Of a stretch of 64,000 bases of DNA, positions 1 through 12,100 are shown piece by piece. The notes under the pieces are model-generated. The model was not told the DNA's origin. It ran no database searches and was given only the letters and a program-made list of their open reading frames with translations. The first letter of the stretch is position 1, and each line of letters starts with the position of its first letter. Source of the stretch: Sporopachydermia quercuum (taxonomy: Eukaryota; Ascomycota; Sporopachydermiomycetes; Sporopachydermiales; Sporopachydermiaceae); assembly GCA_001599295.1 (NCBI GenBank), contig BCGN01000008.1:868001-932000 (forward strand), written 5' to 3'. The position numbers and the translations under genes are program-made.

Positions 1-120
1 ATTCCGTCTTTGAAGTTGAGGAATGCTGGACGTATGAATGTTAGAACAGAGCGAGAAGAGGCTATTGAAAGAACACGAATAAACACGGAAGCCTCCGGCT
101 TGCTGAAAATAATCAATTAA
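1..120 (+). CDS. C-terminal end of an unidentified protein (cut by the window edge)
   Basis: Frame 1 is open from the first base to a TAA at 118-120, giving 39 residues rich in Arg and Glu (it contains RTEREEAIERTRINTEASG). The charged, helix-like composition looks like a real protein tail rather than chance, but 40 codons is short and I recognise no family. The stop lies about 300 bp before the end of the oppositely oriented transporter gene, a normal convergent spacing. The start and most of the gene are outside the window. Confidence 0.35.
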   Translation: MPSLKLRNAGRMNVRTEREEAIERTRINTEASGLLKIIN

Positions 121-416
121 CAACTTCACTATTCTTCCACTTGAAAGGCATTTCAAAATGGACGCAAAACAGTTCCGGTGCATTAGTGTAATGCCGTTCA
201 TACCTCCTCATTACATAACGAAATATATATAAGAGTAAAGAGCATAGTATATTATATGGTTAAGTTATGGATAATTGATGATCTAGGTAAGACAATAAGA
301 AACAAAACGCACTATTCACATTTGTCAACAAAACATAATTACAAAATATAGAGAAATAGATAAACAATCAGCTCGTCATTTGTTCCGAAATACCATCAAA
401 TACGTTTAACCTCAAC

Positions 417-2164
417 TTATCGGTATCGCCTAAGTAACAATTGATACAGCCAGCTTTTCAAGTTACCTGACCGTATTATATTCTCAGCAATAAATCCAAG
501 TGCTAGAACAGAGCATCCTAAACTCATTGTAAACACTAATGAATAACAATTATGGCCAATGATACACGCGTGAATCTCCTTGCCATCTTCTTTTGTTATG
601 GTTTGAATATGTGAATCAAAAACTACGCCAAACAGGATATTAAAACTATATGAAGTTAAAATAGGTGCCATTGCAGTGAAACCATACGTTTGAGCAAAAT
701 TCTTCAGTCCAAATGTATCAGCTATAATTGATGGGAACAATCCATAACAGAACCCATAAGCTAAACCTGTTGCTGACGATAGTATCCATAAACTATCAAT
801 ATGGCTTATTAACATACCGAACATTTGATTTAGAACTGTTAAAACCCCTGGAACTAACAGAATATAATTCCTTGATAGTTTCAGTTTTGCATCAACATAA
901 TCAGATAAAACACCAGCAGCAATTCTCCCTGAAAAACTTGCTATTGATATAAGTGCAACGTGATACTGTTGAATTTGCTGCACCTTTGGCTCATCCAGAT
1001 TCAAGCTGAATGTCAATGCCCTTATTATATATCCACAAGAGTAAATATATAATTGGCCAACACCAGAAAGAAGTCCCAATATAATAAAACAAGACCAGAA
1101 GGCAAAATGTTTCAATAATCTAATTCCTGCTGCTTCATGTAATTCATTGCTTAGTTTTTCCATTATCAGTTTAGGAGATGTAACCACTGGAGATAAAACA
1201 TCATTAGTCCGGCCAATACCAGGTTCAGCAACAAAGGGTGCAACTTCATTCAACATAGCACTTCCAAGTTTTGGACTGAAATATGCGTTACTACTTCTTG
1301 GGTCTGAAATATCATCATCTGCTTTCAATTTAGGTGTAGATACTCCAGAGCCTAATAAATGTAATTCAATATCTGATCCTCTGGAATTAAGAGCTGTATC
1401 TAATCTAAGATTTGCAGACCCTAATCTTTCCTTCAATTCGTCTTCTAATGATTCTCTATTCTTACCAGCTTGTGGTAAAGGATTATAAGCGATACTAGAA
1501 ACTGTGGCTGATGTTGTCATGAAAGGCAATGACAAAACACTGAAAATAATTGATGAAACTATCAGTAAAACTAATAAGTGTTCAGTACTGCCTGGAAAAG
1601 CCAAAGATGCAATAAACGAGTAAAACGAAGCTGAAAGGCCAAATGCCGACACTGGCATAGCAGAAGCTAATGCTTTTTGTCTTGGGAAATTAACGGTACA
1701 GCATTTGATAGCTGCAGTGACTCCTAATTGACTACCAATCCCAACCAGTGATAAAGACAATGCAACAACCAAAAAATGACCCGTGGCCTTAACGTATGCC
1801 AACCATATAAAATAATATCCTAACGCNTTGATTAACCCACAAAATAATACTGGTAAGAAAAATCCTTTCTTATCAACAAAGTAGCCAGCAATAGGTCCAA
1901 CCAGCGACATTCCTAATGAGCCAATTAATATAATTGATGATGTTTCTGTAGTTGTAAAATTCAATCTAGTAGCTAATTGAGTACTATAAGCTGAAAACAT
2001 ATACATAGTTCCGCTTATAAGGCCTGATTTACTGTTAGTATTGTGTTAGGCCATATTTTTCTTATTTAGGAATCGATCCAATATTATGAACACATACCTA
2101 TTCCAAAGCATGAAGCTAATAAAAACGCTTTACGGACGTTTGGTGATAGAAAAATGACCGTCAT
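417..2164 (-). CDS. MFS transporter, nodulin-like / YMR155W-MCH1-like, two exons
   Basis: Major facilitator of the fungal nodulin-like group; substrate unknown (relatives are called monocarboxylate-like, not proven). Exons: 2164-2098 and 2023-417 on the minus strand, 557 residues. The large open frame alone starts inside the first membrane helix; an upstream ATG at 2164, preceded by an in-frame stop, is joined through a 74-nt intron (donor GTATGT at 2097, branch TACTAAC at 2040-2034, acceptor CAG at 2024). The splice gives AFLLASCFGIGLISGTMYMF, a proper first helix. About 12 hydrophobic segments are split by a long polar loop (roughly residues 190-320) with three TPKL/SPKL motifs, likely cytoplasmic phosphosites. 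GYFVDKKG after helix 2 matches the MFS loop 2-3 motif. Length is close to S. cerevisiae YMR155W. Family sure, substrate not. Confidence 0.88.
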
Positions 2165-3892
2165 TATTATAATCAGTTAGGTGATATTTGTAATCTTAGC
2201 CTTTTGCTGTGTGTTTTCTTTAACAGTAACTGCGTTGAATCCTTATCTGGTTCACCCAATTCATAGTACGTCTTATCGTTTCAAATATCATATCAGCTCA
2301 AACGAGTGACTATTAATAGAATGCATAATAATATGACACGATATGATAGAAGAGAGTCAGGAAAAAAATGTAAAGATTATTCTCTAAACTTGTGCTGCAT
2401 ATACATAAGTTTTCCTGGGCTTTAATGCTCTCTTCAACTCTTCAGAGTAACAAATACACCACTGCTGACTTGGTCCACCTAGCATGTATTTCAATGCAAT
2501 CAGAAGCAAAGCCAACAAATAATAAACAGTAGCTACTTTTTCTTGTTCCTCTGTATCCAAATCCAATTTCCTGTTCTATCAAATTGAAACTGAATACAAA
2601 CTTGCCCCTATTTCTGTCGATATATCTTATGTTTATAACCCATTCACGTATATGTTCTCAATCTCTTACACGGTACGGAGCAGTGGTCAATTAAGTAACT
2701 AAACGTCAGTTAACTAGATCAAAAACTGCAGTTACTTACAAACAATGGAGAACCAGAATAGAATAAAAACAATAAAAATTATTTTCTTCAGACGTTATGA
2801 TTGATCCAACAGGCCTCTTGTCTTCATTGATGTTACATTCAGTCCTCAGATAGTTGATCAACATTGAGTTCTCTTTTATCGAAAACTCTGACTTCAGGAT
2901 GAATATCAGACTTGAAAGAAATAACGTTTGGCGTTTAAGTTACGACTAGATGCATAAATATGTATAATATATGCCAGGGCACAAAGTTAAATAACGTGCA
3001 TGATTGTACATGGATGATGAAAAGTCGAATGCTCGTGGCTGTAACTCAATAGTAAAAGAAAGAATAATGTTGAATAACGATAACAGAACTCGTGAATTAA
3101 ATAAGGTGCAAACATCGTTCTTGAGAATTTTAATCTCATACACTTTATAAAGAGCTTGCATTGTAACCAATGCTAAGACAGAACTTCTTCCTGGTATTAA
3201 AATGCGTACAAGCAGCTGAGCTGGGAAAGTGGTTGAAGGCAAAGTCCAGCAGAAAAATTGTTACCTATCAACTAAACAACTAATATCCCCAGAGTTTAGT
3301 CCCTAAAAGGTATAAAACTCATTTTCCCTAACAAAAGCTCCATACTATACTATTCACCAATGAATCGAATTTACTAGCTTCAATTCAATTGAAGTTATAG
3401 TTATTCCTCTGCATATGCCTCACATGGAAGTAAACTCTATTTCAATACCCAATGAGTATCTTATCGTATGACTGGATCTACTGTATTCTTACAGATCGAT
3501 CTTTCAAGGCCAAACAACGACACTTCAGTCACTCTTTCTAAGTACAGCATTGCTCATTAATTTTCTTTCTATTGCTCAATTGGATATCTTTCTCTCGAAT
3601 TGAACGTTTTACCTTCTTATTCAGNTGNTCAGCCATCTAAATTGATAAGATAGGTAATTTAAGTTGGGCTACACCTTAACTTAAATGTACATCTTAACCT
3701 AAAACACTTAACGTCTCCTCTTGGAGATTTTTCGCATTTTTAGCCGATAAATCTAATGATTTGTATTTGTGTTTCCTGTCACAATTTAACTACAACTCTT
3801 CCGTCCCTGTCTCGGCTGTTTACTAAAAAAGTAGATATGTTAACATTTTGTAACCCACTATATTCCGATTTAATTACTATACACAGCTTGAC
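2165..3892. other. Intergenic stretch between the transporter and FMT1 promoters
   Basis: I find no convincing gene in these 1.7 kb. A minus-strand open frame at 2566-2384 (hydrophobic YYLLALLLIALKYML, then a basic tail) lacks an ATG. It could be the last exon of a small spliced gene, with an upstream frame near 2850-2738 ending at a GTAAGT donor and an acceptor CAG near 2571, but no clear branch site is seen and I recognise no family. Two Ns lie at 3625 and 3628. CpG-containing words start to rise from about 3740, next to FMT1. Confidence 0.4.
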
Positions 3893-5230
3893 ATGTCATT
3901 AGTTCGGCGCTGGGCTGTTCCGAAATTTGAAATACATCGGAATCTTGTTCCGCTGCTAAGATATTCAACTTCAAGATCGTTCAGCTCTTCCGAAGCTCCC
4001 AATCCTGCCGAATTGCCTGAAAGTTTGAGAATTGCTTTTTTTGGTTCCGACAATTTCAGTATCACAAACCTTGAGGCACTAGCGAACCTTAAGGCTGACA
4101 ATCCCTCTCTGATTTCCCAACTAGACGTAATAACCCGACCTGCTAAGTATGGTGGAAGGTATCGGCAATATCTAATTGAACCGCCAATAGCGGAGGCGGC
4201 CCAAGAGCTCAACCTTAATCTGATTAGAGCCGATACTACAGAGGAAATAGTCAATCTTGGATCTCTCGGTTATAATATGGTCATTGCCGTTTCCTATGGT
4301 AACCTGATCCCTCAGGAACTACTTCTAGCCACAAAATTCGGAGGTCTGAATGTTCATCCGTCCTTGCTTCCGAAACATTCAGGGGCGGCTCCTTTGCAAC
4401 ATGCGATTCTCTCTGGTGATGAGTTTTCGGGTGTTACGGTACAAACTTTACATCCGACAAAATTCGACCGAGGAGAGATCATTCTGCAGTCGGAAGAAGT
4501 TCCAATAGCAACCGACGAAACATTCGTTTCACTACGAGCCAAATTAGCCGACGTCGGAAGCAAACTACTCAAAAGGGTAATCTCGGAACGATTATTTCTC
4601 CCGGAAACCTACCATGATCTGCACCGGAAGAAAACCTATCCTTTTACAAAGGCTAATAAAATAACAACTGAAATGAGAGAGCTACTTTGGGACACGGAAT
4701 CATCGGAAATGATCGATCGAAGATTTAGAACCCTCGGCCCGCTTTACACCTTCATTGACACTACTAACCCGAAGGCAAAACGGAAACATGTGAGATATTT
4801 ACAGTCACTGGATGCAACTGGTTCCGCTTCTGACTCCAGCTACAGCTCCGGTTCCGATTCCGATTCCGACTCAAAGACGAGAGAAATCCACACCTCTAAA
4901 CGGCAGCATCCGGCTGATTTAGTTAAAATACCGATTTTGCCTATCGAGAAGAAGAGGGTGATTATAGAAGAGTTATCGCTTACTCCGCCGAATGGGAAAG
5001 CTGATACATTGCCTAACCCAGAAATTGGTTCCGGCGCTTTCCGATATTCGGAAGCTTCAGGATCATTTGTTCTCACATGTGGTGGAGATGGAAAACCTAT
5101 TTATATAACCTCGATTAAGCTACAAGGATTTTCTTCAGAATCACCGCAAAAATTTCTCAATTCGTTTAACAAGCGAGGTGTTGTAGCCGCGAAGTTCACC
5201 CGAGCCGATGACCCATCTGCTTCTAAATAA
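3893..5230 (+). CDS. FMT1: Mitochondrial methionyl-tRNA formyltransferase
   Basis: Transfers a formyl group from 10-formyl-THF to Met-tRNA for initiation of mitochondrial translation. 445 residues, single exon, ATG at 3893. The first ~35 residues (Arg/Ser-rich, few acids) look like a mitochondrial presequence. The formyltransferase domain follows (about 44-260): RIAFFGSDNFS, then GGLNVHPSLLPKHSGAAP with catalytic Asn153 and His155, and FDRGEI with catalytic Asp192, matching N108/H110/D146 of the E. coli enzyme. The C-terminal tRNA-binding part is interrupted around residues 312-330 by a Ser/Asp-rich insert (SYSSGSDSDSDS) absent from bacterial FMT. Codons are rich in CCG, CGG and TCG, like VPS13 and unlike other genes here. 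It converges with VPS13 across a 968-bp spacer. Confidence 0.93.
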   Translation: MSLVRRWAVPKFEIHRNLVPLLRYSTSRSFSSSEAPNPAELPESLRIAFFGSDNFSITNLEALANLKADNPSLISQLDVITRPAKYGGRYRQYLIEPPIAEAAQELNLNLIRADTTEEIVNLGSLGYNMVIAVSYGNLIPQELLLATKFGGLNVHPSLLPKHSGAAPLQHAILSGDEFSGVTVQTLHPTKFDRGEIILQSEEVPIATDETFVSLRAKLADVGSKLLKRVISERLFLPETYHDLHRKKTYPFTKANKITTEMRELLWDTESSEMIDRRFRTLGPLYTFIDTTNPKAKRKHVRYLQSLDATGSASDSSYSSGSDSDSDSKTREIHTSKRQHPADLVKIPILPIEKKRVIIEELSLTPPNGKADTLPNPEIGSGAFRYSEASGSFVLTCGGDGKPIYITSIKLQGFSSESPQKFLNSFNKRGVVAAKFTRADDPSASK

Positions 5231-6198
5231 AGACGATCATACACCATTTACTGTACATAGTGATTAAATTTACAAAATAGGATGATTTATACTTAAATTC
5301 GGTAGACCAATGGACCAGTGGCCGCTAAGTGTGCAAAAAATGATATACTTAAGTCTGAACTGGGCAATAGAATCTCTACTTTGGGACATTGTTTAGTTAT
5401 CTGTCCGAAGGTGGTCCTCAGATCTAAATCCCTTTTTTTGTAACTCAACTCGGTTTTATTTCCTTTCCTAGTAGTATTTGTCCGGTCAGTCCAATATATT
5501 AACCCCACTCAGCACAAATATTGGTAAGCATCAATTAATCAATAGACTGTTAATCCTTCGTTTTGGTTCTGAAATTTTCCATTTCCAAGTTCCAGATCCT
5601 AATTGTGACTTCCGAACAAGTAGGGCGGTACCTCGTTTGTAACCACGTTGGTAACAATTGGGAAATTGGTCCCAAATCAAAGACAGAATTACGTTAATAG
5701 TCCAGAACCGGAAATCATACCTCCCGGGGAACAGCAAAAACTGGAAATTATATGTTGCAGTCAGTTCCGAAAATTTTATTTTCTATTAGATTTACCGAAA
5801 TATCGGTCTAATTTCCTACCAAGTTCTTTGTGTGCTAAATATAATAAATAAATTCATCTATTAAACATTAAATCTCATTTTAATCAGAGTTTTGCTAACT
5901 ATTCGCTTTTTCCGTATTAAGTGGATATTAATTACTTCCGAAATGTATGAGTTTTCAAAAACACACTAACGAAGCTACCGAGATCTTCCGAAAATGCAAA
6001 ATGATCCGAAAAAATCATAAATTTTATAGTATAGTTATGTCCCGTTTCTAGACAACCTTCTTGGTTTTGGTTGTCATTCGGGAAATATTGGAAGCTAATT
6101 GTGGGCAGAAAATCAAAGGTACAGAACAACCGACTCTTTTAAGCTACTTGGAATCCTTTTGGTACATTTCGGAACACTTTGCAGCATCAGACGCTTCT
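5231..6198. other. Convergent spacer between FMT1 and VPS13
   Basis: Shared 3' region of two converging genes. Frames of 60-90 codons exist on both strands but none resembles a known protein. The words TTCCGA/TCGGAA and CCGAAA recur in this non-coding DNA just as in the flanking genes, so the composition is regional and not only a codon effect. Confidence 0.6.
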
Positions 6199-9100
6199 CT
6201 ATACTACTGGCAACTGGAACTTCCGATTGTACTCCCGAACAGCTACTCCAATCTTATTGTACAAAAACAATCTTCCCGAAACATCGGGAATCGGAATGAA
6301 AGGTCCCGCTTTACCTCCCTTCAACTTTAATCCTATTCCGGTAGCTTCCTGACTGATTTCGGCAATAGAATCAAACTTTATAATCCATCTAGTCTCCAAT
6401 TTGTAAATACTAATCAACATTATGCCCGTAAAGGTAACTATAACCGCTAGTTCATCTCCGGGTAAATTAATATGCGCTAAATATTTCTCTTTAAAGTAAA
6501 AGCCTTCATCTACCGATTTAAGCCAAAACTGTCCTTGTGCTTCTCGTACCGAATATGGTTTTAGTAGTCCNTCCACGGGAATATATCTGGGCAATCTTAC
6601 CTTTTCGATCATATTCGGATCAAATACCGAGGTTGTGTTCCGAAGTCCAGCACTAATGTTCCCAGCAAGGTCAAATACGCCAATTGCCGTTTTAGTAGGC
6701 AACCCAACTAGGCCTTTTCCTAACCCTTTAAAGAACCCGGCTGCTCCTTCCTGCTTAGCTCCTTTAAGCGGGGCCATCGCTAATCCGTTAATTCCGCTGG
6801 AAATTCCGTCGAAAAAGGAAGTGGCCCCAACAGTAAATCCGTAAATGGCATGACTCGGCTTATTTCGGTTCATATTTAACCTTCTTTTGTCCTGAAAATC
6901 TTTATCCATAGTTGCCACGGTTAAGCCTTTGGACATGCTTCCGCTGAATCGAGCAAAACTGTCCGAGAAGCCGAAAACCGACTTCTTTAAGAAACTAATT
7001 CCACCTTTGGCTAATAATAAACCTACTTCTTGAGGTCGGTCATTTAGTATGTAACCTTGGTAAGGTTGGTAGAACAAATCCATAACTCCGGATGAAATGT
7101 TGTTGATAAGACCAATGGGATTGCCTAAAATGTCGGCCGAACCGAGGATTTTATGCGTTTGGTAAATAATGTCTTGCATATAGCGTTGTTTCATAGCCGC
7201 AAGTAGTAAAGGAAGCGAGGCTTTAAGGTTTCGGCGATAGAAACAGTTTAGCCTTATTGGAGCATTATTAACGTTTCCGATCGCCATTGTTAAGATATTG
7301 AACACGAACATGCTGGCGGACTGTTTAGGAGACTTAGCAGAGGTTTCGGTATCGATTCGTTCCGTGCGGACAAACGTTAAATTGAATTGAGCGGGATGTA
7401 AATATAGTGTCTCAAAATAAACTTCCGAACCTTCTCCAACATTGCCCGGTTCGGGAACTTTGACCATGTCTTCGCACAACTCTATTTCGCCATCGGGGAC
7501 CTCACTTGNCAACCCAAGTAACTCCACAAACTCCATTAACCCAAACAGGAAATCCTCATCCAACTCTATCGACACCTCCTGCAATAGCAGCGTGGCTAAT
7601 TGTACTACCGTCACATCATTCGCCACATCCTTCACCATAGTAACCATTGCCGAGATTGTCGGATGCGCCTCCATTTCTCGGCTTGTTTTCGGAACAACCG
7701 AAGGGTACAAAAGAATAGGACAAACGCCACCGAATAATTGATTGTCGATTTGCATCCATTTAAGCTTCAAGGTTAGCTTTTGATAGAGCTCCGAGTCTCG
7801 GAAGTGAAACTCTAATCCTCGGAAGGTGAAATAGCACAATTCCTGTTGTCTCTGTGTCACAACAGAAATGCCGATTCCTTCAAACCGAACGTTTAAAGTT
7901 AAGTTTGCTTTGTCGTCATTGTTGTTGGTTACTGCCACAGAAGCGGATATCATATCGGGAGTCCCCGTTCCCGTGCCGGATCCATTATAATCTCCGGAAT
8001 TTAAGCTTGTGGTTGATGAGCCCACTTGTGATTGTGTAAGCCTGAACAAGCTTCCTATTCCGGGCTCTGATTCGTCCGCTTCGGTAATTACAAGCGATTG
8101 CGTTGGTCCGTCTGCAACTACGGCTATTTCTATAGTAACTGCGGGAGAGTCGGGTGTTCCCGGAAGCAATAGGGGCCTCACTGTTCCGATTCTTTCTAAG
8201 AAGACTCTTCTGGCTCTACCCCGCGCTACAATTGTGATTTCTTTCTGCTCGACTGCTGGGTAATCCCAGGCATACTGCATAGTAGAACGGCTATTCAGTC
8301 GGAAGTAAACTGGTTTCATCCGGGCTTTTCCGAGCCTCTCCGCTTCGGCTTCTGCTTCGGACCCAATTTCAACTTCTGTTTCCGTTTCAGGAATTGATTG
8401 GTAAAACGTGAAATCAACGTTTGTGAAGTTTCTTACTGCAAACGGCCATTTACCAGCAGCATCGTCAACATGTAGAAATAAAGTTGGCCCTTCGGAGAAA
8501 ACCGTTAACTTTAACAACGTATAACCCTTCCGTTGCCGCAATAACTTTAAGTAGGTCACTCCTTCTTCCGAAATAGGAAATCCTGCCGACCATACTCCGT
8601 CTGAACCGGGTAATTTAGCCGAAATCAATTTCCGGATTCCCCTAGTTAGGAAATATATCGGAAGTAAACCTCCCGGAGCTAATTCAACCGCTTGTCCCGA
8701 ACCTGATTCCATTATTAGCAATGATTCTCTTATATTACTCTTTATAGCATATCTCGGCGTGATTCTAACCAAGCGAACCTTCCCGTATTTACCCAAGCCG
8801 TCTTCGGCTTGGATACCCAAATAAAGTGCACGGTCTCGGGTCTTTTCGGGCAACGCAATTTCAAACGAGTTACCCGTCATTTCAAAGGTAATTTCGCGGG
8901 ATGAACAACCAGGGATTTGCAACAACAAGGGGCGAGGATTCCCTTCTGGGAAGGAAAACAACAATGGTTTGGATTCTGTACCCGCTACAGTCGAAATTGC
9001 TGAGTTATTCCCGTCATGTATCCGCAATAATTTCCCTGTTTGGTTAAGAATCACGTAATCGGACCGGATAGAGATTTTTGTGCCCTTTTCGGCATAACTT

Positions 9101-12100
9101 AAGCTTAGCCGGAGCTTTTGTCCGTCTTCTCGGCGTACAAATAAAGAATTGGCTCTATTCTCGGAACCGGGGCGGCCTGGAGTGTGAATTAAAGCCGGTT
9201 CCGACTGCCGAGAATAGCCTTCCGCCTGGATTTCGGCTATAATGCCTAATGAGGTTGATCTATCAGCAGCATATACGGCGCTAGTCTCCCCTTTAGGTAA
9301 GAAATGCCGGGTGATCTCGGAGCCGTTCTTCCCAACTAGGCTATATGCTATTGCATATGGTAATAAATTTTCTATTTGTAACGGAGGGCGAATTTCTAGA
9401 CTGCAGTGCGGATAAATCCGTGCCAAGGGATCCTCAGTATTAACAATAGCAAGCGCTTGGAAAAACACTGAATTTTGATCCGCAAAACTCCGACACCGGA
9501 TAGAATAAGACTTGTCCATAACCTCCCGCCATCGAATAATATCTCGCGACCATTCATACCCGGTTTGTCCCGGAGGTTTAACCACAATGCCATGGTTATA
9601 TGTGTATTGAATCGGAATAGCTCGGAATCCTCCCACCGGAACTTCCCAACTCCATTCCGGCTTCCATGTGTGGTCCCGGATTTCTGTCCCGTCAACTGCT
9701 CCGATTTCTACCGCCATATCCGTTCGATTCTCGACCTTAATTGCCCCTCGTAGAAGAATCCGTTTCACACTATGCTGTAACAGCTCCGTTTCGGCAATCA
9801 ACCGCTGGAAAACCCCGGAAGTCTTTGGCATCAAAACATACACCTCTTCCCCCTCCAAAGTTACGGAAATTCCGAGCACAGGTTCAAAAGGGGAATTCAA
9901 TAGCCGAAGCCCTAACACCCCACCTTGAGTATCAACGGATAAGTTCTCCCGCACTGTCCGCCAATCCTCAAAAGCCCACGGAATGGATTCTCCGTCTTGA
10001 AGGACCTTTTTTCGAGGTTTCAAATAAGGTTCTGACCCAATATGCCCACTCCTGTCCCTTCCGGAGCTTTCGTCAACCCAAATCTCAATTGGGTAGCCTG
10101 TTTGGTTCACAACTTCATAAGGAGCCATTTCTCCTCGGTCTTTTCCGAAAACATCCGAATCCGACTGCAGAAACTCCGAAACATGTGAAAATAGGGCGAT
10201 ACTCTGGTCAGTGACGGATACTTCCACTAGTTTACCGGAGATGATGTCCACAACCAGATTTCTTCCGTTTTTCCCTCCCGCGGGACGAGTCACGTGGATT
10301 CCAAGATCCCAGGGCTCCACCATCGGCTCCCATCCTGATTTGGAGTAGTTAAACACGTTAATATACGACGTGATTGTGGTGTCGGCATCTAGGTCCGCGG
10401 ACCAGTTTTTGGTCGAGATCGTGAATGGCTCTATGCCGAAATCTAATACGGGTAACTCATGCACGGCTCCAATGAAAACTATGCGGAGGCCTTCAATATC
10501 GGCGTTTAAAGTTTCGCCTCGGATAATAACGGGATTGTTTTCTGCTGCAGCAAGAACTCCCGATGCCTTGGTGGAGCTTGTGGACATTGTAGAGATTGAG
10601 TTTGCGTATTGTTTGAGTCGAGATTTGAACTCCTTAGAGAAATCAGCCACAAGACCGGCGGCTTCCGCTGGGTCGTCTCCAGAACCTGACCTATTGCCTC
10701 CCGATTGTGAATATTTACCCTGACCCGCAGTAATCGCCGAACTTGTAGTATTTACCGTTTTCGATGCTTGGGAGAATACAGTTAACGCTAAATGGATGTC
10801 CCGCAATGAAACTCGGAACAACATCGGCTCAACAGAGATCTGGATCCGTGTTAAAAGCTTATTTGGGTCTGGAGACCGTTCATCGACAGAAACACTTAAA
10901 GAAAAGTCGTCTAAAAACCTAAGGCGAGCCTCTTCTCGGTTCATCCGAAGTAAATACATGCCGAGGTTATTCGCTTGTAAGGTTAAAGTTTCGTGGTAGG
11001 ACAAAAGCAGTTGTTCTAGTTTCAGGACAACGGCTTCTGATTCGGAATTCGTCGGGTCGGCAATAAGAAACACCGAAGATTCCACGATATTTACTGAAAA
11101 TGACGTTTTAGGTCCGGGATTGCCCGAGTTTTCTTCCGGATTGTAATTAGCCGTGACAATACCCATTGAATCTTTGGTATTATTTCCTGTTTCCCGATTA
11201 CTATCTTCTCCGAAATCATCTTTTCCAGTTCCGTAATCCTCCTCTCCTTCGTCTTCATCCATCTCTTCCGNTATCACTAGCCGCTCTCCGGCATGAATGC
11301 CGTTGTCGTAGAACTTCTGCAACAAAAACAAATAATCTAATGACATGATTACTTCCGGACTATCAACCGAAATCATATAAACGGTATGACGAGTTTCCGG
11401 TTCTCCCGAAGAGAAACCGGAAACGATAAACTGGTATTCGTCTTGACTACTTGATGGGATGATTTCTGTAAATTGGCTTTCAGTGTTTTTTCGAACGTCT
11501 TTAACAGTGAATGATTTTGTATGGATATCTGCTTTGAAGTTGCCGTCGGATGTTTGTTTGAACCGAGCTCCGATTCCGTTCAATGAGAAAGTTGTTAATT
11601 GGCAACCTTCAACCGAAATTTTATCGGCAGTGTCAATAAGCAGGGTAAGGGCGAGTTTCTGAAGAGTGAACTGTAGCTCGAATGCCGAGGGAGACGGGGA
11701 GGGAGGGGTCGAAACTGGAACCGGAACCGAAGTGGAAGTGGAAGTGGAATTAATGGGATCTGAATTCGATATTGTTTGCGATTGGTCTTTAACAATCAAT
11801 TCCATATTCCCTCCGTTAGTGTTTCTCCTTTCGGCTCCAGTTTCCACACTATCTCCTATGCTCGAAACATCTTCAGTTTCACCTCCTATTCCGGAAAACA
11901 CCTCGGGAATATGTTTCACAATCTCCATAATCAGCGCCAGTTGTAAATCAGATAGCCGAACTTCAACATCCGCCATTCGGCTAATCACCACAATCGCAGG
12001 GCGATCTTTGGCATTGTCCACTATGGAAATATCAAAGCCGAGATCCAATCGGTCTAGAATTTCCAGCTTTTGCACCTCAAAGTTACCGAGATGGAAAACG

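Noticed and set aside
2384-2566. Minus-strand 60-codon frame with a hydrophobic stretch, possibly the last exon of a small gene joined to 2850-2738
   Set aside because: No ATG, no clear branch site in the proposed intron and no recognisable family; too speculative for a gene call.
2946-3242. 98-codon minus-strand frame
   Set aside because: No family signal; frames of this length are expected by chance in AT-rich DNA.
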